A stretch of DNA of 64,000 bases from Anderseniella sp963787895 (GCA_963787895.1 CAWBEX010000001.1:62001-126000), one strand, 5' to 3'; shown: positions 1 to 9,444, counted from the stretch's first letter. Notes: a model not told the origin generated them from the sequence alone. Translations and numbers: made by a program.

Positions 1-1659
1 TGTGAACCAGCTTCTGATGTCGACCCAGGTCAGCGCCGACAAAGCCAACAGTATTGGTAACCCAAGCACCAGCAACGACAAGTCAACGCCTGCATTGATA
101 GCGATGCCAGCGCGCTGAATTCCGCCTTCCGACATGGAGAATGTCGACTTCAATGTTCGTGCAATGCGGCTGCCGGGCGACACACTTTGGGTCACGAATG
201 CGTCTGCCATGCGCCGCACACAGTAGAGGAAGCTGACGATCACACCGACAATGATAACGTTGGATACCAGGTAGTCAGCCAGGGTCATGAAACCACCCAG
301 CAGAGCTGCCACGCTGGCTGCCAGCACCAGCCACACCGGTTGAATGAAGTAGTGCGCCCAGGCGAAATACTGCAATTGGCCCGAAGCAGGGCGGGTATCA
401 CGCATGGCCTGCAGTATCAGCCTGACAATTATCAGGATCAGCAAACCGGCAACAATTGCTTGCCGCAATGCCATCAACTCGCCGCTCATGTTGACGATAT
501 TCGACAGTTCAGACAACACGTGATGAATTGCGATAAGCAGAAACGCCAGCGTGGACAGATTCAACCAGGTCGCCGCAGCTTCGTCCGACAGATTGGCTAT
601 GCGCCAGTCTGCCCGCGTGGGCGACAAAATCGAGCGCGCGACACCACGTGCAAACGCAAATCCCAGGAATGCAGCTCCAACCACCTTGAACAAACGAAAC
701 GCTCTTGGCGCATCCGGCAATGCTTCCCGAACGATCAGTCCGAAGATGAGCAGTGCAGCCAACGCTATAAGGCTATAGCCCATGGGCACAGTGACGGCAC
801 GTATCAGCTTCCCAAGCTCTCCAGGATCGGTGTTGTGCGAACGTACGCGGTGGGCAAGCACCCGGCATGCCCTGTAACCGGCAAGAAGCAGCACAAAAAA
901 CGAACCGAGAATAAACCAGGGTTTCCACGCTGGATTGTCTTCCAGGATGCGGTTGGAGAACCCCGAAAACAATACCTTCGCTCGCGTCCACAAGTCTGGA
1001 ATCTTGGCGATGCCTTCGGTCCATAACGCTGGATGCAGCACAGACCTGGTTCGGCTTAATAGATTGTCACGAAAGCGGTCGCGTTCGATCTGGCCTGCCT
1101 GTGAAGCGAGTTGTTCAGCAGCTCCTGCAGCAAGCGAAAGTTGGGCGCGCGCACTCAACAGCTTGCTGCGCACGGCCTCCAGTTGCGCGCGCTGGGCGGC
1201 GACAAATTCCGGCTCGGTTTCACCTTCCTTCGGCACGGGGCCGGTACGCGCGACAAGCTGATCAATCTGAGACAACGGGGCATTCAACTCCGCGTCGGCA
1301 AGCTGCGCCCGCTCGCGCACTTGTTCAAGCTCTTGTCGAACCTGCGCCAGTTCTGCCTGTGGCAATGACGGGTCGGCCGTTTTCTGCTTCAGACCCTCCA
1401 GCGTATTGGAGATGTCGGCAGCCGTGCGTTCAGCCTTGCCTACCCCTTCAAGGATACCGCTGGGCAACGCGGCAGCTACCACCGCCTCGGTCTTGGGATC
1501 GGCGGCAGGTGGTTTTGTTTCTGTTTTTTCCTGTTGCCCGACAGTAGCAGGTGCTGCCTGCTGATCAGTTTCGGCAGGTTCCTCGGCATAAGAAGGTCCC
1601 GCCAACGCCAAGAATAGCGTCAGCCACACTGTCAGCAACAGGCGCGATATGAAGGTCAT
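1..1659 (-). CDS. Mechanosensitive ion channel protein with DUF3772-like N-terminus (3' end outside window)
   Basis: The open frame runs from an ATG at 1659 to the window edge, 553 codons without a stop. It begins with a signal peptide (LLLTVWLTLFLALAGPSYA), followed by a Gln/Ala/Glu-rich region likely to form coiled coil (about residues 30-200). This contains the LxQIDxLVAR-like stretch typical of DUF3772 periplasmic domains of MscS-family channels. Many hydrophobic helices follow from about residue 245 to the edge. The MscS pore and beta domains would lie beyond position 1. MscS-type channels release solutes on hypo-osmotic shock at the inner membrane. The gene starts 15 bp after the pyrG stop on the same strand, so the two may be cotranscribed. 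Family is inferred from architecture; the diagnostic pore helix is not visible. Confidence 0.75.
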   Translation of the reverse strand, partial: MTFISRLLLTVWLTLFLALAGPSYAEEPAETDQQAAPATVGQQEKTETKPPAADPKTEAVVAAALPSGILEGVGKAERTAADISNTLEGLKQKTADPSLPQAELAQVRQELEQVRERAQLADAELNAPLSQIDQLVARTGPVPKEGETEPEFVAAQRAQLEAVRSKLLSARAQLSLAAGAAEQLASQAGQIERDRFRDNLLSRTRSVLHPALWTEGIAKIPDLWTRAKVLFSGFSNRILEDNPAWKPWFILGSFFVLLLAGYRACRVLAHRVRSHNTDPGELGKLIRAVTVPMGYSLIALAALLIFGLIVREALPDAPRAFRLFKVVGAAFLGFAFARGVARSILSPTRADWRIANLSDEAAATWLNLSTLAFLLIAIHHVLSELSNIVNMSGELMALRQAIVAGLLILIIVRLILQAMRDTRPASGQLQYFAWAHYFIQPVWLVLAASVAALLGGFMTLADYLVSNVIIVGVIVSFLYCVRRMADAFVTQSVSPGSRIARTLKSTFSMSEGGIQRAGIAINAGVDLSLLVLGLPILLALSALTWVDIRSWFT

Positions 1660-1673
1660 GTTCAGTATGATAC

Positions 1674-3308
1674 CTATACCAGGCGGCTTTGCTCAACAGC
1701 CGCGGCAACAAAAGAAGCAAATAGCGGATGCGGATCAAATGGTCTGGATTTGAGTTCCGGATGGTACTGAACACCGATAAACCATGGATGTACCGACTTT
1801 GGATACTCAATTGTTTCAGGCAGCAATCCATCCGGGCTCATGCCCGAAAACACCAGCCCTGCCCGTTCCAGCCGCTCCTTGTAGTCAATGTTGACCTCAT
1901 AGCGGTGCCGGTGGCGCTCGGACACTTCCTTCTTGCCGTAGATGCTGGCAATCAGGGTGCCCTCTCTCAGCGGATGGGGATATGCGCCAAGACGCATGGT
2001 ACCGCCCATGTCGCCAGACGCCTCACGCTTTTCAAGCTGGTTACCCTTCAGCCACTCTGTCATCAGGCCAACTACCGGCTCGGACGTTTCACCAAACTCT
2101 GATGAAGAGGCTTTTTCGATGCCGGCAAGATTGCGCGCAGCTTCCACCACAGCCATCTGCATGCCGAAACAGATGCCGAAATACGGTATCTTGCGTTCAC
2201 GGGCAAATTTCGCAGCAGCGATCTTGCCTTCAGAGCCGCGCTCGCCAAAACCGCCGGGCACAAGAATGCCATCGACCCCTTCCAGGTGAGCCGCCGGGTC
2301 CTCCTCGTCAAACACCTCACTCTCCACCCAGCGCAAATTGACCTTGACCATGTTGGCCATGCCGCCGTGCACCAATGCTTCCATGAGAGACTTGTAAGCG
2401 TCTTTCAACACAGTGTACTTGCCAACAATGGCGATGGTCACTTCGCCCTCGGGGTTGTGAATCTTGTGCGATACCTCTTCCCAGATACCCATCTTCGGTT
2501 CTGGTGCGGGGTCTATGCCGAATGCGTCCAGCACCTGCTGGTCGAGGCCTTCCTTGTGGTATGCCATTGGCACATCATAGATTGACTTGGCATCCAGCGC
2601 CTGAATGACAGCTTCAGACCGGACATTGCAGAACAGCGCCAGCTTTCGCCGTTCATCGGCTGGAATTTCACGGTCCGCGCGAACCAGCAGAATGTCGGGC
2701 TGGATGCCGATAGAGCGCAGTTCCTTGACGGAGTGCTGCGTCGGTTTGGTCTTCAACTCTCCGGCTGCTGAAATGTACGGCATGTAAGACAGGTGCAGGT
2801 AGATGCACCCGCCGCGCGGCAGGTCGTTACCCAGCTGACGGATAGATTCAAAAAATGGCAGGCCCTCAATATCACCGACAGTGCCGCCAATCTCCACCAG
2901 CACAAAATCATACTTCTCGTTGCCGTCCAGCACGAACGCCTTGATCTCGTTTGTGACGTGCGGGATGACCTGAACAGTGGCACCAAGATAGTCGCCGCGG
3001 CGCTCCTTGGCGATAATGTCCTGGTAAATGCGGCCGGTGGTTATGTTGTCGGACTGGTTGGCAGGGCGGCCAGTAAAACGCTCGTAGTGGCCGAGATCCA
3101 GATCAGTCTCAGCGCCGTCGTCAGTGACGAAGCATTCGCCGTGCTGATACGGCGACATGGTGCCAGGATCGACGTTGATGTACGGGTCTAGCTTGCGCAG
3201 CCTCACCTTGTATCCACGCGCTTGAAGCAGCGCGCCAAGAGCCGCCGATGCCAAGCCTTTTCCAAGTGAGGAAACCACGCCGCCAGTGATGAAAATGTAT
3301 CGCGCCAT
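1674..3308 (-). CDS. pyrG: CTP synthase
   Basis: CTP synthase makes CTP from UTP, ATP and glutamine in the cytoplasm, the last step of pyrimidine nucleotide synthesis. The 544-residue product has the usual family length. The N-terminal synthetase domain opens with the P-loop region SSLGKGLA (residues 13-20). The C-terminal class I glutamine amidotransferase domain (about 290-540) has the nucleophile Cys380 in GICFGMQ and the partners His516 and Glu518 in QYHPELK. Both half-reactions therefore look intact. The upstream neighbour is a divergent secreted-protein gene rather than the secG often found upstream in alphaproteobacteria. Confidence 0.98.
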   Translation of the reverse strand: MARYIFITGGVVSSLGKGLASAALGALLQARGYKVRLRKLDPYINVDPGTMSPYQHGECFVTDDGAETDLDLGHYERFTGRPANQSDNITTGRIYQDIIAKERRGDYLGATVQVIPHVTNEIKAFVLDGNEKYDFVLVEIGGTVGDIEGLPFFESIRQLGNDLPRGGCIYLHLSYMPYISAAGELKTKPTQHSVKELRSIGIQPDILLVRADREIPADERRKLALFCNVRSEAVIQALDAKSIYDVPMAYHKEGLDQQVLDAFGIDPAPEPKMGIWEEVSHKIHNPEGEVTIAIVGKYTVLKDAYKSLMEALVHGGMANMVKVNLRWVESEVFDEEDPAAHLEGVDGILVPGGFGERGSEGKIAAAKFARERKIPYFGICFGMQMAVVEAARNLAGIEKASSSEFGETSEPVVGLMTEWLKGNQLEKREASGDMGGTMRLGAYPHPLREGTLIASIYGKKEVSERHRHRYEVNIDYKERLERAGLVFSGMSPDGLLPETIEYPKSVHPWFIGVQYHPELKSRPFDPHPLFASFVAAAVEQSRLV

Positions 3309-3602
3309 GGGAATTATGGAATAGCCAGAGTCGCGCGGAGTTGGAAGGGAAAAATGCCCCGGTGCGTCAGTTATCTACAGGGGTGACTGTGTGGCAAAAC
3401 GACTTTACGTTCAACCGACCCCACAGGCAAAACCCTTCAATGTGCATTGTGTATGGGCATGCTGCTGTAGCTGAATTCCGCCGATTGGCGAGCAATAACA
3501 GCCGCGTGCATTAACCTTACTTACAGAAGTGTACTGATTAACTTTACAAGGCAACCAGTTGTATTTAGCCTTATTTTTAGGGACAGCACGTTACGGGAGA
3601 GA

Positions 3603-4001
3603 ATGCGGATGTGGCGTAAACTCGTCATAATGGCCGCTATCATTGGCACTTCGGGCTTGAGTTCTGCGGCATGGGCACAAACTGTAACACTTACATCAAA
3701 AGACGGCTTCACCAAGTTTGAAGGTGAGCTGATCAAGCTTGAAGGTGGTTTCTATGTTGTCGCAACATCGGTCGGGGAAGTCAGGATCCCTACCGCAGAT
3801 GTAATGTGCGAAGGTGCAGGCTGCCCCAATCTGACAATCGCGGGACCTGCCCAGCAGTCGCCGCTGCCTACTCCCCAGAACGACATCAGAACAAATGAAC
3901 AGACTGAACAAATTGAGCTGTTCAAATCGTTTCTCGAATGGCGCGAGAAAAACCCGAACTACAAATCATACATAGAGCAGCAGAAGAAAAACCCCGAGTA
4001 G
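3603..4001 (+). CDS. Small secreted protein of unknown function
   Basis: A 132-residue product with a clear Sec signal peptide (about residues 1-26, ending AAWAQ). The mature part starts with a compact beta-rich segment (about 27-75) containing GGFYVV and CEGAGCP. It recalls the N-terminal region of OmpA-linked substrate-binding proteins of alphaproteobacteria; this is from memory and not tested. A Pro/Gln linker follows. The charged C-terminus carries LFKSFLEW (106-113), closely matching a motif in the membrane protein at 5178-6335. A GGGAGA sequence just upstream supports the start; an ATG two codons later is possible. The next gene lies 75 bp downstream on the same strand. Function is not recognised. 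Confidence 0.75.
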   Translation: MRMWRKLVIMAAIIGTSGLSSAAWAQTVTLTSKDGFTKFEGELIKLEGGFYVVATSVGEVRIPTADVMCEGAGCPNLTIAGPAQQSPLPTPQNDIRTNEQTEQIELFKSFLEWREKNPNYKSYIEQQKKNPE

Positions 4002-4076
4002 TCCCGTGTGGATGCGGCTCAGGCACAACCTTGTTGCGTGAACAGACACCAAAACCGGTATATCCAGGAGTACGTC

Positions 4077-5174
4077 ATGAAAGCGCTTAACCTGACTTCA
4101 ATTCTCGCAGCCCCTGTTGCGGTTACCATTGCCACCATCGCCGGTGCCACTCAAGCACAAGCTCAATCAATCACGTGCGGGCAATCCTACGTTGTCAAAA
4201 CCGGGGATTCTCTCAGCCAGATCGCGCAACGTGCATATGGATCACCATCAGCCTTTCAACTGATCTACAGCGCAAACGCTGCGAAGATCGGCAAGAACCC
4301 ATCCTTGATACAGCGCGGCGCAGTATTTGACATTCCTTGCCTGGACAACCTTGGCACGTCCACTGCCAACGCCGGGGCTATTCGTACGCAAGACACCACA
4401 TCAGCCCTGCCACCACCGGAAGCGCGGCAGATCAGGATCGTGACAGCTACGGATTGGGCTCCATTTCTGGACGAGGATCAAGAGCAAGGCGGCATGTTGA
4501 CCGAAGTAACGAATGTGGCAATGTCGGTTGCCGACAACAAGCCATCCTACAAGATCGACTTCATCAACGATTGGGGCTCACACATCAGACCTCTGCTAAG
4601 CGATCATGCCTATGACCTGGGCATTGCCTGGTTCCGCCCCAATTGTGCAGTTGTCGACCGACTGAGTGAAGATTCGCAGTTCCGCTGCAACAATCTTGAC
4701 TGGTCTGATCCGCTGTTTGAACAGATCGTCGGATACTATACCCGCGTGGGTGACCCTCGCCCTGCCGCTCCCAAAGACCTGCTCAACAAGACCCTGTGCC
4801 GGCCATCCGGTTATTCCACCTTCATGATGGAAGAAGTGGGCCTAATGGAGCCGGCCATAAAGCTGGTGCGCGAAAATACGACGACAGGTTGTTTTGAGGG
4901 GTTGCTGGATGGCAGGTTTGACGCTGTCGTGCTGGCAACAGACACAGCAGACGGTGCAATCGCCAAGACCGGCGCAACGGGCAAGGTCACACTGAACGAA
5001 AACCTGTCCTATGTCGCAACACTGCATGCGGTTACTGCCAAGACAAACCCGAATGGCAAGCTCTACCTGGCTTCATTGAACAGTGGTCTGAAAAAGATCA
5101 AGTCTTCGGGTGAATGGTTCCGCATCATCGCCCGCCACATGGCGGAATTCAGAGCAAAGACCAAAACCAACTGA
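4077..5174 (+). CDS. Periplasmic LysM and solute-binding-like (family 3) protein
   Basis: A 365-residue exported protein. The signal peptide (about 1-30, ending AQAQA) is followed by a LysM domain (about 38-90: SYVVKTGDSLSQIAQRAYG to the IQRGAVFDIPC end), a fold that binds peptidoglycan. From about residue 115 to the end it resembles family 3 periplasmic solute-binding proteins (IRIVTATDWAPF, then YDLGIAWFRP). I chose ATG 4077 over an in-frame ATG at 4008 because AGGAG sits 6 bases upstream and the signal peptide begins there. No ABC permease or ATPase gene is nearby, so a sensing or scaffold role is as plausible as transport. The 3' end lies 3 bp from that of the convergent gene at 5178. Confidence 0.8.
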   Translation: MKALNLTSILAAPVAVTIATIAGATQAQAQSITCGQSYVVKTGDSLSQIAQRAYGSPSAFQLIYSANAAKIGKNPSLIQRGAVFDIPCLDNLGTSTANAGAIRTQDTTSALPPPEARQIRIVTATDWAPFLDEDQEQGGMLTEVTNVAMSVADNKPSYKIDFINDWGSHIRPLLSDHAYDLGIAWFRPNCAVVDRLSEDSQFRCNNLDWSDPLFEQIVGYYTRVGDPRPAAPKDLLNKTLCRPSGYSTFMMEEVGLMEPAIKLVRENTTTGCFEGLLDGRFDAVVLATDTADGAIAKTGATGKVTLNENLSYVATLHAVTAKTNPNGKLYLASLNSGLKKIKSSGEWFRIIARHMAEFRAKTKTN

Positions 5175-5177
5175 TTG

Positions 5178-6335
5178 TCAGTTGGCCTTGTCGGCTTCGA
5201 CACTCCAATCCAGGAATGTGTCGAAGGCGACTTGCTTGCGCCGATCATCGAGAGTTCCACCGACCTTCTGCGATTCCAGGTACGTCAGGAATGACTTGAA
5301 CATCTCCTGACGTGCTTCCTCTGTTTCGACGGAAGCTGCGCTTTCGGGTACGGCGGACTGCACCTTATTCTGGACTGTGCCTGCAGCAGGAACTATCACC
5401 TGATTTGTTGCAACCTCAACCTGTTCGGTGACCGCAGGCTTGGGTTCGGTCTCGACGGCGACCGGCTGCACTGAGGCAGTCTCGATTGCCGGCGGCAGTT
5501 CAACTGCGGCTTCACTTTCGGAAACCTTCTCGGCGGCAGGTGGTTGCACAACAGCAGTTTCCGTTTCGGACACCTTCTCGGCGGCTGGCGGCTGCACGTT
5601 AACTGCTTCAGTTTCGGAGACCGCCCCCACGGCTGGCGCCTGCTCTTTAGCAGTCTGGGTGTCGGTGTCCTGGGTTGTTGGAAGAACCTGAACCGGTTGT
5701 GGCGTCAACGATGCAGCTTGCTGCTGTTGTGGCAAGGTCTGTGGCACCGGCAACGGCTCCGTGACAGCCTGTTCAGCCTCGGTAGTGGCTTGTGGTGTCA
5801 CATTTACTGTTGGAGACGGCTGTGCAGGAAGCTGGCCCGCATAGTGCGAACTGCCAGCAATCTCTGTTCCGCCACCACCAATAACTGAGTAGTAGGCTGC
5901 GGCAAGGCTGCCTACACTGAGCGCAAGCAAGCCACCGACAAACAAACCCATCCTGAGCTTTCCATTTTTGCGGCGGCGCGGCTTGGTAGCTTTCGGGCCC
6001 GGCTTGATTTTCGGATTGCGATCATCGACTTCGTCATAGTTCACCGGTTGTGTTGCAACTGGCATACGAGGCGCAAGCTTGGCGTAGCCTGCCCGTGGTG
6101 CCTGTGGACGGTTTGTTGGCGCCAGACTTTCATCATATCCCGTCGGGGCATGAGATTGGTGCCGACTGCCGGTGGCTGTCTGGGCCTCCAGGTCCTGCGG
6201 ACGAACAATAGGGTTTCTCGCAAGATACTGCGCCCACTTGTCCTCACCGCTTGATCCAACTTCCGTAAGATTGATCTGGCTCCCACCAGATTTGGAGTTG
6301 GCATTCCCACCAGGATGATTGCTCACTATACCCAT
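5178..6335 (-). CDS. Single-pass membrane protein with Pro/Glu-rich repeat region
   Basis: A 385-residue product starting at the ATG at 6335; the upstream extension to 6422 is Cys-rich and unlike the rest. A polar, Pro-rich N-terminal third ends in a basic cluster (KPRRRKNGKLR). One transmembrane helix follows (MGLFVGGLLALSVGSLAAAY), then a long Pro/Val/Glu/Thr-rich segment holding three 16-residue tandem repeats of the type VSETExxxVQPPAAEK. The topology suggests a cytoplasmic N-terminus and a periplasmic C-terminus. The C-terminal 41 residues contain MFKSFL (345-350) and AFDTFLDW (370-377), related to LFKSFLEW of the secreted protein at 3603. Low-complexity composition prevents a family call. 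No function is recognised. Confidence 0.75.
   Translation of the reverse strand: MGIVSNHPGGNANSKSGGSQINLTEVGSSGEDKWAQYLARNPIVRPQDLEAQTATGSRHQSHAPTGYDESLAPTNRPQAPRAGYAKLAPRMPVATQPVNYDEVDDRNPKIKPGPKATKPRRRKNGKLRMGLFVGGLLALSVGSLAAAYYSVIGGGGTEIAGSSHYAGQLPAQPSPTVNVTPQATTEAEQAVTEPLPVPQTLPQQQQAASLTPQPVQVLPTTQDTDTQTAKEQAPAVGAVSETEAVNVQPPAAEKVSETETAVVQPPAAEKVSESEAAVELPPAIETASVQPVAVETEPKPAVTEQVEVATNQVIVPAAGTVQNKVQSAVPESAASVETEEARQEMFKSFLTYLESQKVGGTLDDRRKQVAFDTFLDWSVEADKAN
5478..5621 (-). repeat. Three tandem 48-bp repeats inside the coding region
   Basis: Three consecutive 48-bp units (5574-5621, 5526-5573, 5478-5525) encode 16-residue repeats beginning VSET/VSES and containing QPPAAEK or a diverged version. 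The first two are most alike; the third is degraded. The unit is a multiple of three, so copy-number change would keep the reading frame and alter the length of the extracytoplasmic stalk. Confidence 0.85.
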
Positions 6336-6518
6336 CCTCGTCTGCCCTGAGTGACCCCATGGCAGAACTGTTACGCAACAACAAACGCTGAATTGGGAAA
6401 CAATGATGGTTACCCAATCCAATCCAATAAAGCAGAATTCTAGGAAGAAATTGAGACCCGATTATGTTTCAGGACATAAAATGTAAAAAGAAGGTTAATT
6501 TCAGGGCCGGTTAAGGCG

Positions 6519-7835
6519 CTAGCCGGATTGGCGCTCTACCCGCAACCTGGCCCAGTATTCGAGCCGCTTGCGCACTTCGCGCTCGAAGCCCTTGTCCGGC
6601 GGATCATAGAATGTCTCGCGTCCCATCTCGTCGGGGAAGTAGTTCTGCCCGGAGAAGCCGTCTGGCTGATCAGGATCATACTTGTAGCCCGCGCCGTATT
6701 CCTGTTCCTTCATCATCTTTGTGGGCGCGTTGAGAATGATCTTCGGTGGCATCACGGAACCGGTTTCCCTTGCCCGGCGCATGACTGACTTGTAGGCGGT
6801 ATAAACGCCAATGGATTTGGGCGCAGTGGCCAGATACACACACGCCTGTGCCAGTCCAAGTTCGCCTTCCGGCGAGCCAAGAAAGTCATAAACGTCCTTG
6901 GCAGCAAGTGCCTGAACAACCGCCTGCGGGTCAGCCATGCCGATGTCCTCATTGGCCATGCGCACCAGCCGCCGGCAGATGAATAATGGATCCTCGCCTG
7001 CCACCAGCATGCGCGCAAGCCAGTACAGTGCGGCGTCGGGATCGGATCCACGCACAGATTTGTGCAAGGCAGAAATCAGGTTGTAGTGACCTTCTGCCGC
7101 CTTGTCGTATACCGGTACGCGACGCTGAATGGTCTCAGCCAGCCCGGCCGCGTCCAATGGCTCGGCATCTCTTGCGACAACCGCGAACAAGTCATCGACG
7201 AGGTTGAGGAAATAGCGCCCGTCGCCATCTGCCATGGCAAACAATTGCTGGCGGGCCTCGTCAGTGACCGGTAGCTTGCGGTCTTCCAGTGTCTCGGCAC
7301 GGGCCAGCAAGCCCTCAAAGGCTGTAGCGTCGAGCCGGTTCAGCGTCAGTACCTTGGAGCGCGACAGCACGGCGGCATTGAGTTCAAATGAAGGGTTTTC
7401 GGTCGTTGCCCCGACAAGAGTGATGGTGCCGTCTTCCATCCATGGCAGGAATGAGTCCTGCTGCGCCTTGTTGAAGCGGTGAATCTCATCAACAAACAGA
7501 AGTGTCCCCTGCCCCTTGTCGCCTCGGCGCAGCCGCGCGGCCTCAAACACCTTTTTGAGGTCTGCAACACCTGAGTGAATGGCTGATATCTGTTCAAAAT
7601 GCATACCCGCTTCGCCGGCCAGCAAGCGGGCAATCGTGGTTTTACCAGTTCCCGGTGGTCCCCACAGAATCATTGACGTTATGCGGCCTGACGCAATCAT
7701 CCGGCTAATCAGACCGGCTTCACCTGCCAGGTGGTCCTGCCCATGAACTTCGGTAAGCGACCTCGGACGCAATCTGTCTGCAAGCGGCCTGGGTGCGGCA
7801 GCCTCTAGACCGGCAGCTTCAAACAGTGACGACAT
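6519..7835 (-). CDS. rarA: Replication-associated recombination protein A (AAA+ ATPase)
   Basis: RarA/MgsA is a clamp-loader-like AAA+ ATPase related to eukaryotic WRNIP1 that acts at stalled replication forks. The 438-residue product shows Walker A GPPGTGKT (59-66), Walker B LLFVDE (112-117) followed by IHRFNKAQQD, and the sensor region GATTENPSFELN. The C-terminal tetramerisation part is present, including GAGYKYDPDQPDGF and QNYFPDEM, both characteristic of the family. It lies 20 bp downstream of the protease gene on the same strand, an association also common in Rhizobiales, so the two are probably cotranscribed. Confidence 0.96.
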   Translation of the reverse strand: MSSLFEAAGLEAAAPRPLADRLRPRSLTEVHGQDHLAGEAGLISRMIASGRITSMILWGPPGTGKTTIARLLAGEAGMHFEQISAIHSGVADLKKVFEAARLRRGDKGQGTLLFVDEIHRFNKAQQDSFLPWMEDGTITLVGATTENPSFELNAAVLSRSKVLTLNRLDATAFEGLLARAETLEDRKLPVTDEARQQLFAMADGDGRYFLNLVDDLFAVVARDAEPLDAAGLAETIQRRVPVYDKAAEGHYNLISALHKSVRGSDPDAALYWLARMLVAGEDPLFICRRLVRMANEDIGMADPQAVVQALAAKDVYDFLGSPEGELGLAQACVYLATAPKSIGVYTAYKSVMRRARETGSVMPPKIILNAPTKMMKEQEYGAGYKYDPDQPDGFSGQNYFPDEMGRETFYDPPDKGFEREVRKRLEYWARLRVERQSG

Positions 7836-7855
7836 GTGTGGCGATCAACCTCCAC

Positions 7856-9289
7856 TCAGCCGCCGAATTCACGGCGGATCAACCTGCCCTTGCGGACAAT
7901 GGCAACATCCCAATAGCCGACACGGTTGCCGAGCACGCTTTCGAGGTCGCCTACCAACTTAAGCTTGCGGTCATTCAACTCAACTATCAGGTCGCCCTTC
8001 TTGAAGCCAAACCTCTGCGCCAGCCCTCCCTTGATGTCGGACACCGCCACACCCTCTGCGGATGAAGGCAGGCCAAGTTCCTCCGATACGGCTGGTGATA
8101 CGTTCACGACTTCCAACCCGGTGAAGGGCGAACGACCCCTGACAAGGGTAGTATTGCGTGGCGGCACTTCCGGTGCGGCGATAAGTTGAACATCAGCATT
8201 GAAGCGCTGGTTCTTGCGGCGAAACACAACCTTTGCCCTTTCACCAACATTTAAAGTTGCAAAGCGGAAAGTGAACTCCTGAGCATTTTCAATCTGGCGT
8301 CCTGCCAGGCGCAGCAGGACGTCACCTTGCCCGATACCCGCCTTGGCGAGCGGGCTTAGTGGATGCAGGCTGGACACAAGCGCGCCGCGCGGCCTGTCCA
8401 GCTTGAGCGCTGTTGCAAGGTCTGGCGTAACATCCTGCAGGTCCGCGCCAGGCCAGGCGCGAGTAACCTTGCTGGCGCCTGCCAGTGACTGCTCAATCAC
8501 GGAGCGCACCATGTTAACGGGAATGGCAAAACCGATACCGATAGATCCGCCCGAGCGCGAAAAGATGGCGGTGTTGATGCCGATCAGACGTCCGTTCATG
8601 TCGACCAGGGCCCCACCTGAGTTTCCAGGGTTGATGGCGGCGTCGGTCTGAATGAAGAACTGGTATGAAGACACCCCGACGCGGGTTCTGGCCAGTGCGG
8701 AAACAATGCCGCTGGTCACGGTTTGGCCGACGCCGAAAGGGTTGCCAATGGCGAGTACGAGGTCACCAACTTCAAGGGCGTCGGAGTCGCCCAGAGGCAA
8801 CGGCACCAGCGGATCACCATTGGGCTGAATGCGTAATATTGCGAGATCGGTCCGTTCGTCCTTGAGTATCAACTCGGCATCGAATTCGCGCTTGTCTGAC
8901 AACACAACGCGGATCTCGGTACCATCCTGAATGACATGGTTGTTGGTGACAACAAGACCGGAGCTGTCGACGATGACACCCGAGCCAAGCGAGTTCTGGG
9001 CGCGCTGACGCGGCCTGCCGCCAAACAGTTCATCGCCAAAGAAGCGACGGAAGAACGGATCTGCGCCGAAAGGTGAGCGGCCCTGTGCCTGTACGATGCG
9101 CTTGGCATAGACATTGACTACGCTGGGCGCGGTTTCCTTCACCACAGGAGAGAATGACATGGCAATGTCGGTACGCGATGCGGGCACTTGCTGCGCAGTT
9201 GCCGGGTCAGGGGCAACCGCAATCAGCAGATAACAGGCAGACAACAGTGCAAAGCCAAAAGCGGCTATTGAACAGGTCTTGTAATTCAT
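7856..9289 (-). CDS. DegP/DegQ-type periplasmic serine protease with PDZ domains
   Basis: A trypsin-like HtrA protease that degrades or refolds damaged envelope proteins. The 477-residue product starts at the ATG at 9289; a TTG two codons upstream is less likely. An N-terminal signal sequence (about 1-33) precedes the protease domain. The catalytic triad is His118 (VTNNHVI), Asp148 (RTDLAIL) and Ser224 (GNSGGAL), with LGSGVIVD ahead of it. Two PDZ-like regions follow at about 260-350 and 375-477. All active-site residues are present. It is upstream of rarA on the same strand. Assignment to DegP, DegQ or DegS subfamily is not attempted; two PDZ domains argue against DegS. Confidence 0.93.
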   Translation of the reverse strand: MNYKTCSIAAFGFALLSACYLLIAVAPDPATAQQVPASRTDIAMSFSPVVKETAPSVVNVYAKRIVQAQGRSPFGADPFFRRFFGDELFGGRPRQRAQNSLGSGVIVDSSGLVVTNNHVIQDGTEIRVVLSDKREFDAELILKDERTDLAILRIQPNGDPLVPLPLGDSDALEVGDLVLAIGNPFGVGQTVTSGIVSALARTRVGVSSYQFFIQTDAAINPGNSGGALVDMNGRLIGINTAIFSRSGGSIGIGFAIPVNMVRSVIEQSLAGASKVTRAWPGADLQDVTPDLATALKLDRPRGALVSSLHPLSPLAKAGIGQGDVLLRLAGRQIENAQEFTFRFATLNVGERAKVVFRRKNQRFNADVQLIAAPEVPPRNTTLVRGRSPFTGLEVVNVSPAVSEELGLPSSAEGVAVSDIKGGLAQRFGFKKGDLIVELNDRKLKLVGDLESVLGNRVGYWDVAIVRKGRLIRREFGG

Positions 9290-9444
9290 GAGCAAAACGA
9301 TCCCGACTTTGTGTTTGGTGACAGATCAAACTAGCAACCTGGCACTGATTGGCCAACACCCCATTGATGGCCATGCCTGTGAAGACGCATGCATGGTCCT
9401 TGGTAGTAGTGTTTCAGCAAAGCCGAACTGGCATCCAGCTTTGA

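Noticed and set aside
187..1026. Long plus-strand open frame (279 codons) opposite the mechanosensitive channel gene
   Set aside because: It is antisense to a frame with a signal peptide, coiled coil and membrane helices. Its own translation is Gln/His/Arg-rich with no recognisable domain.
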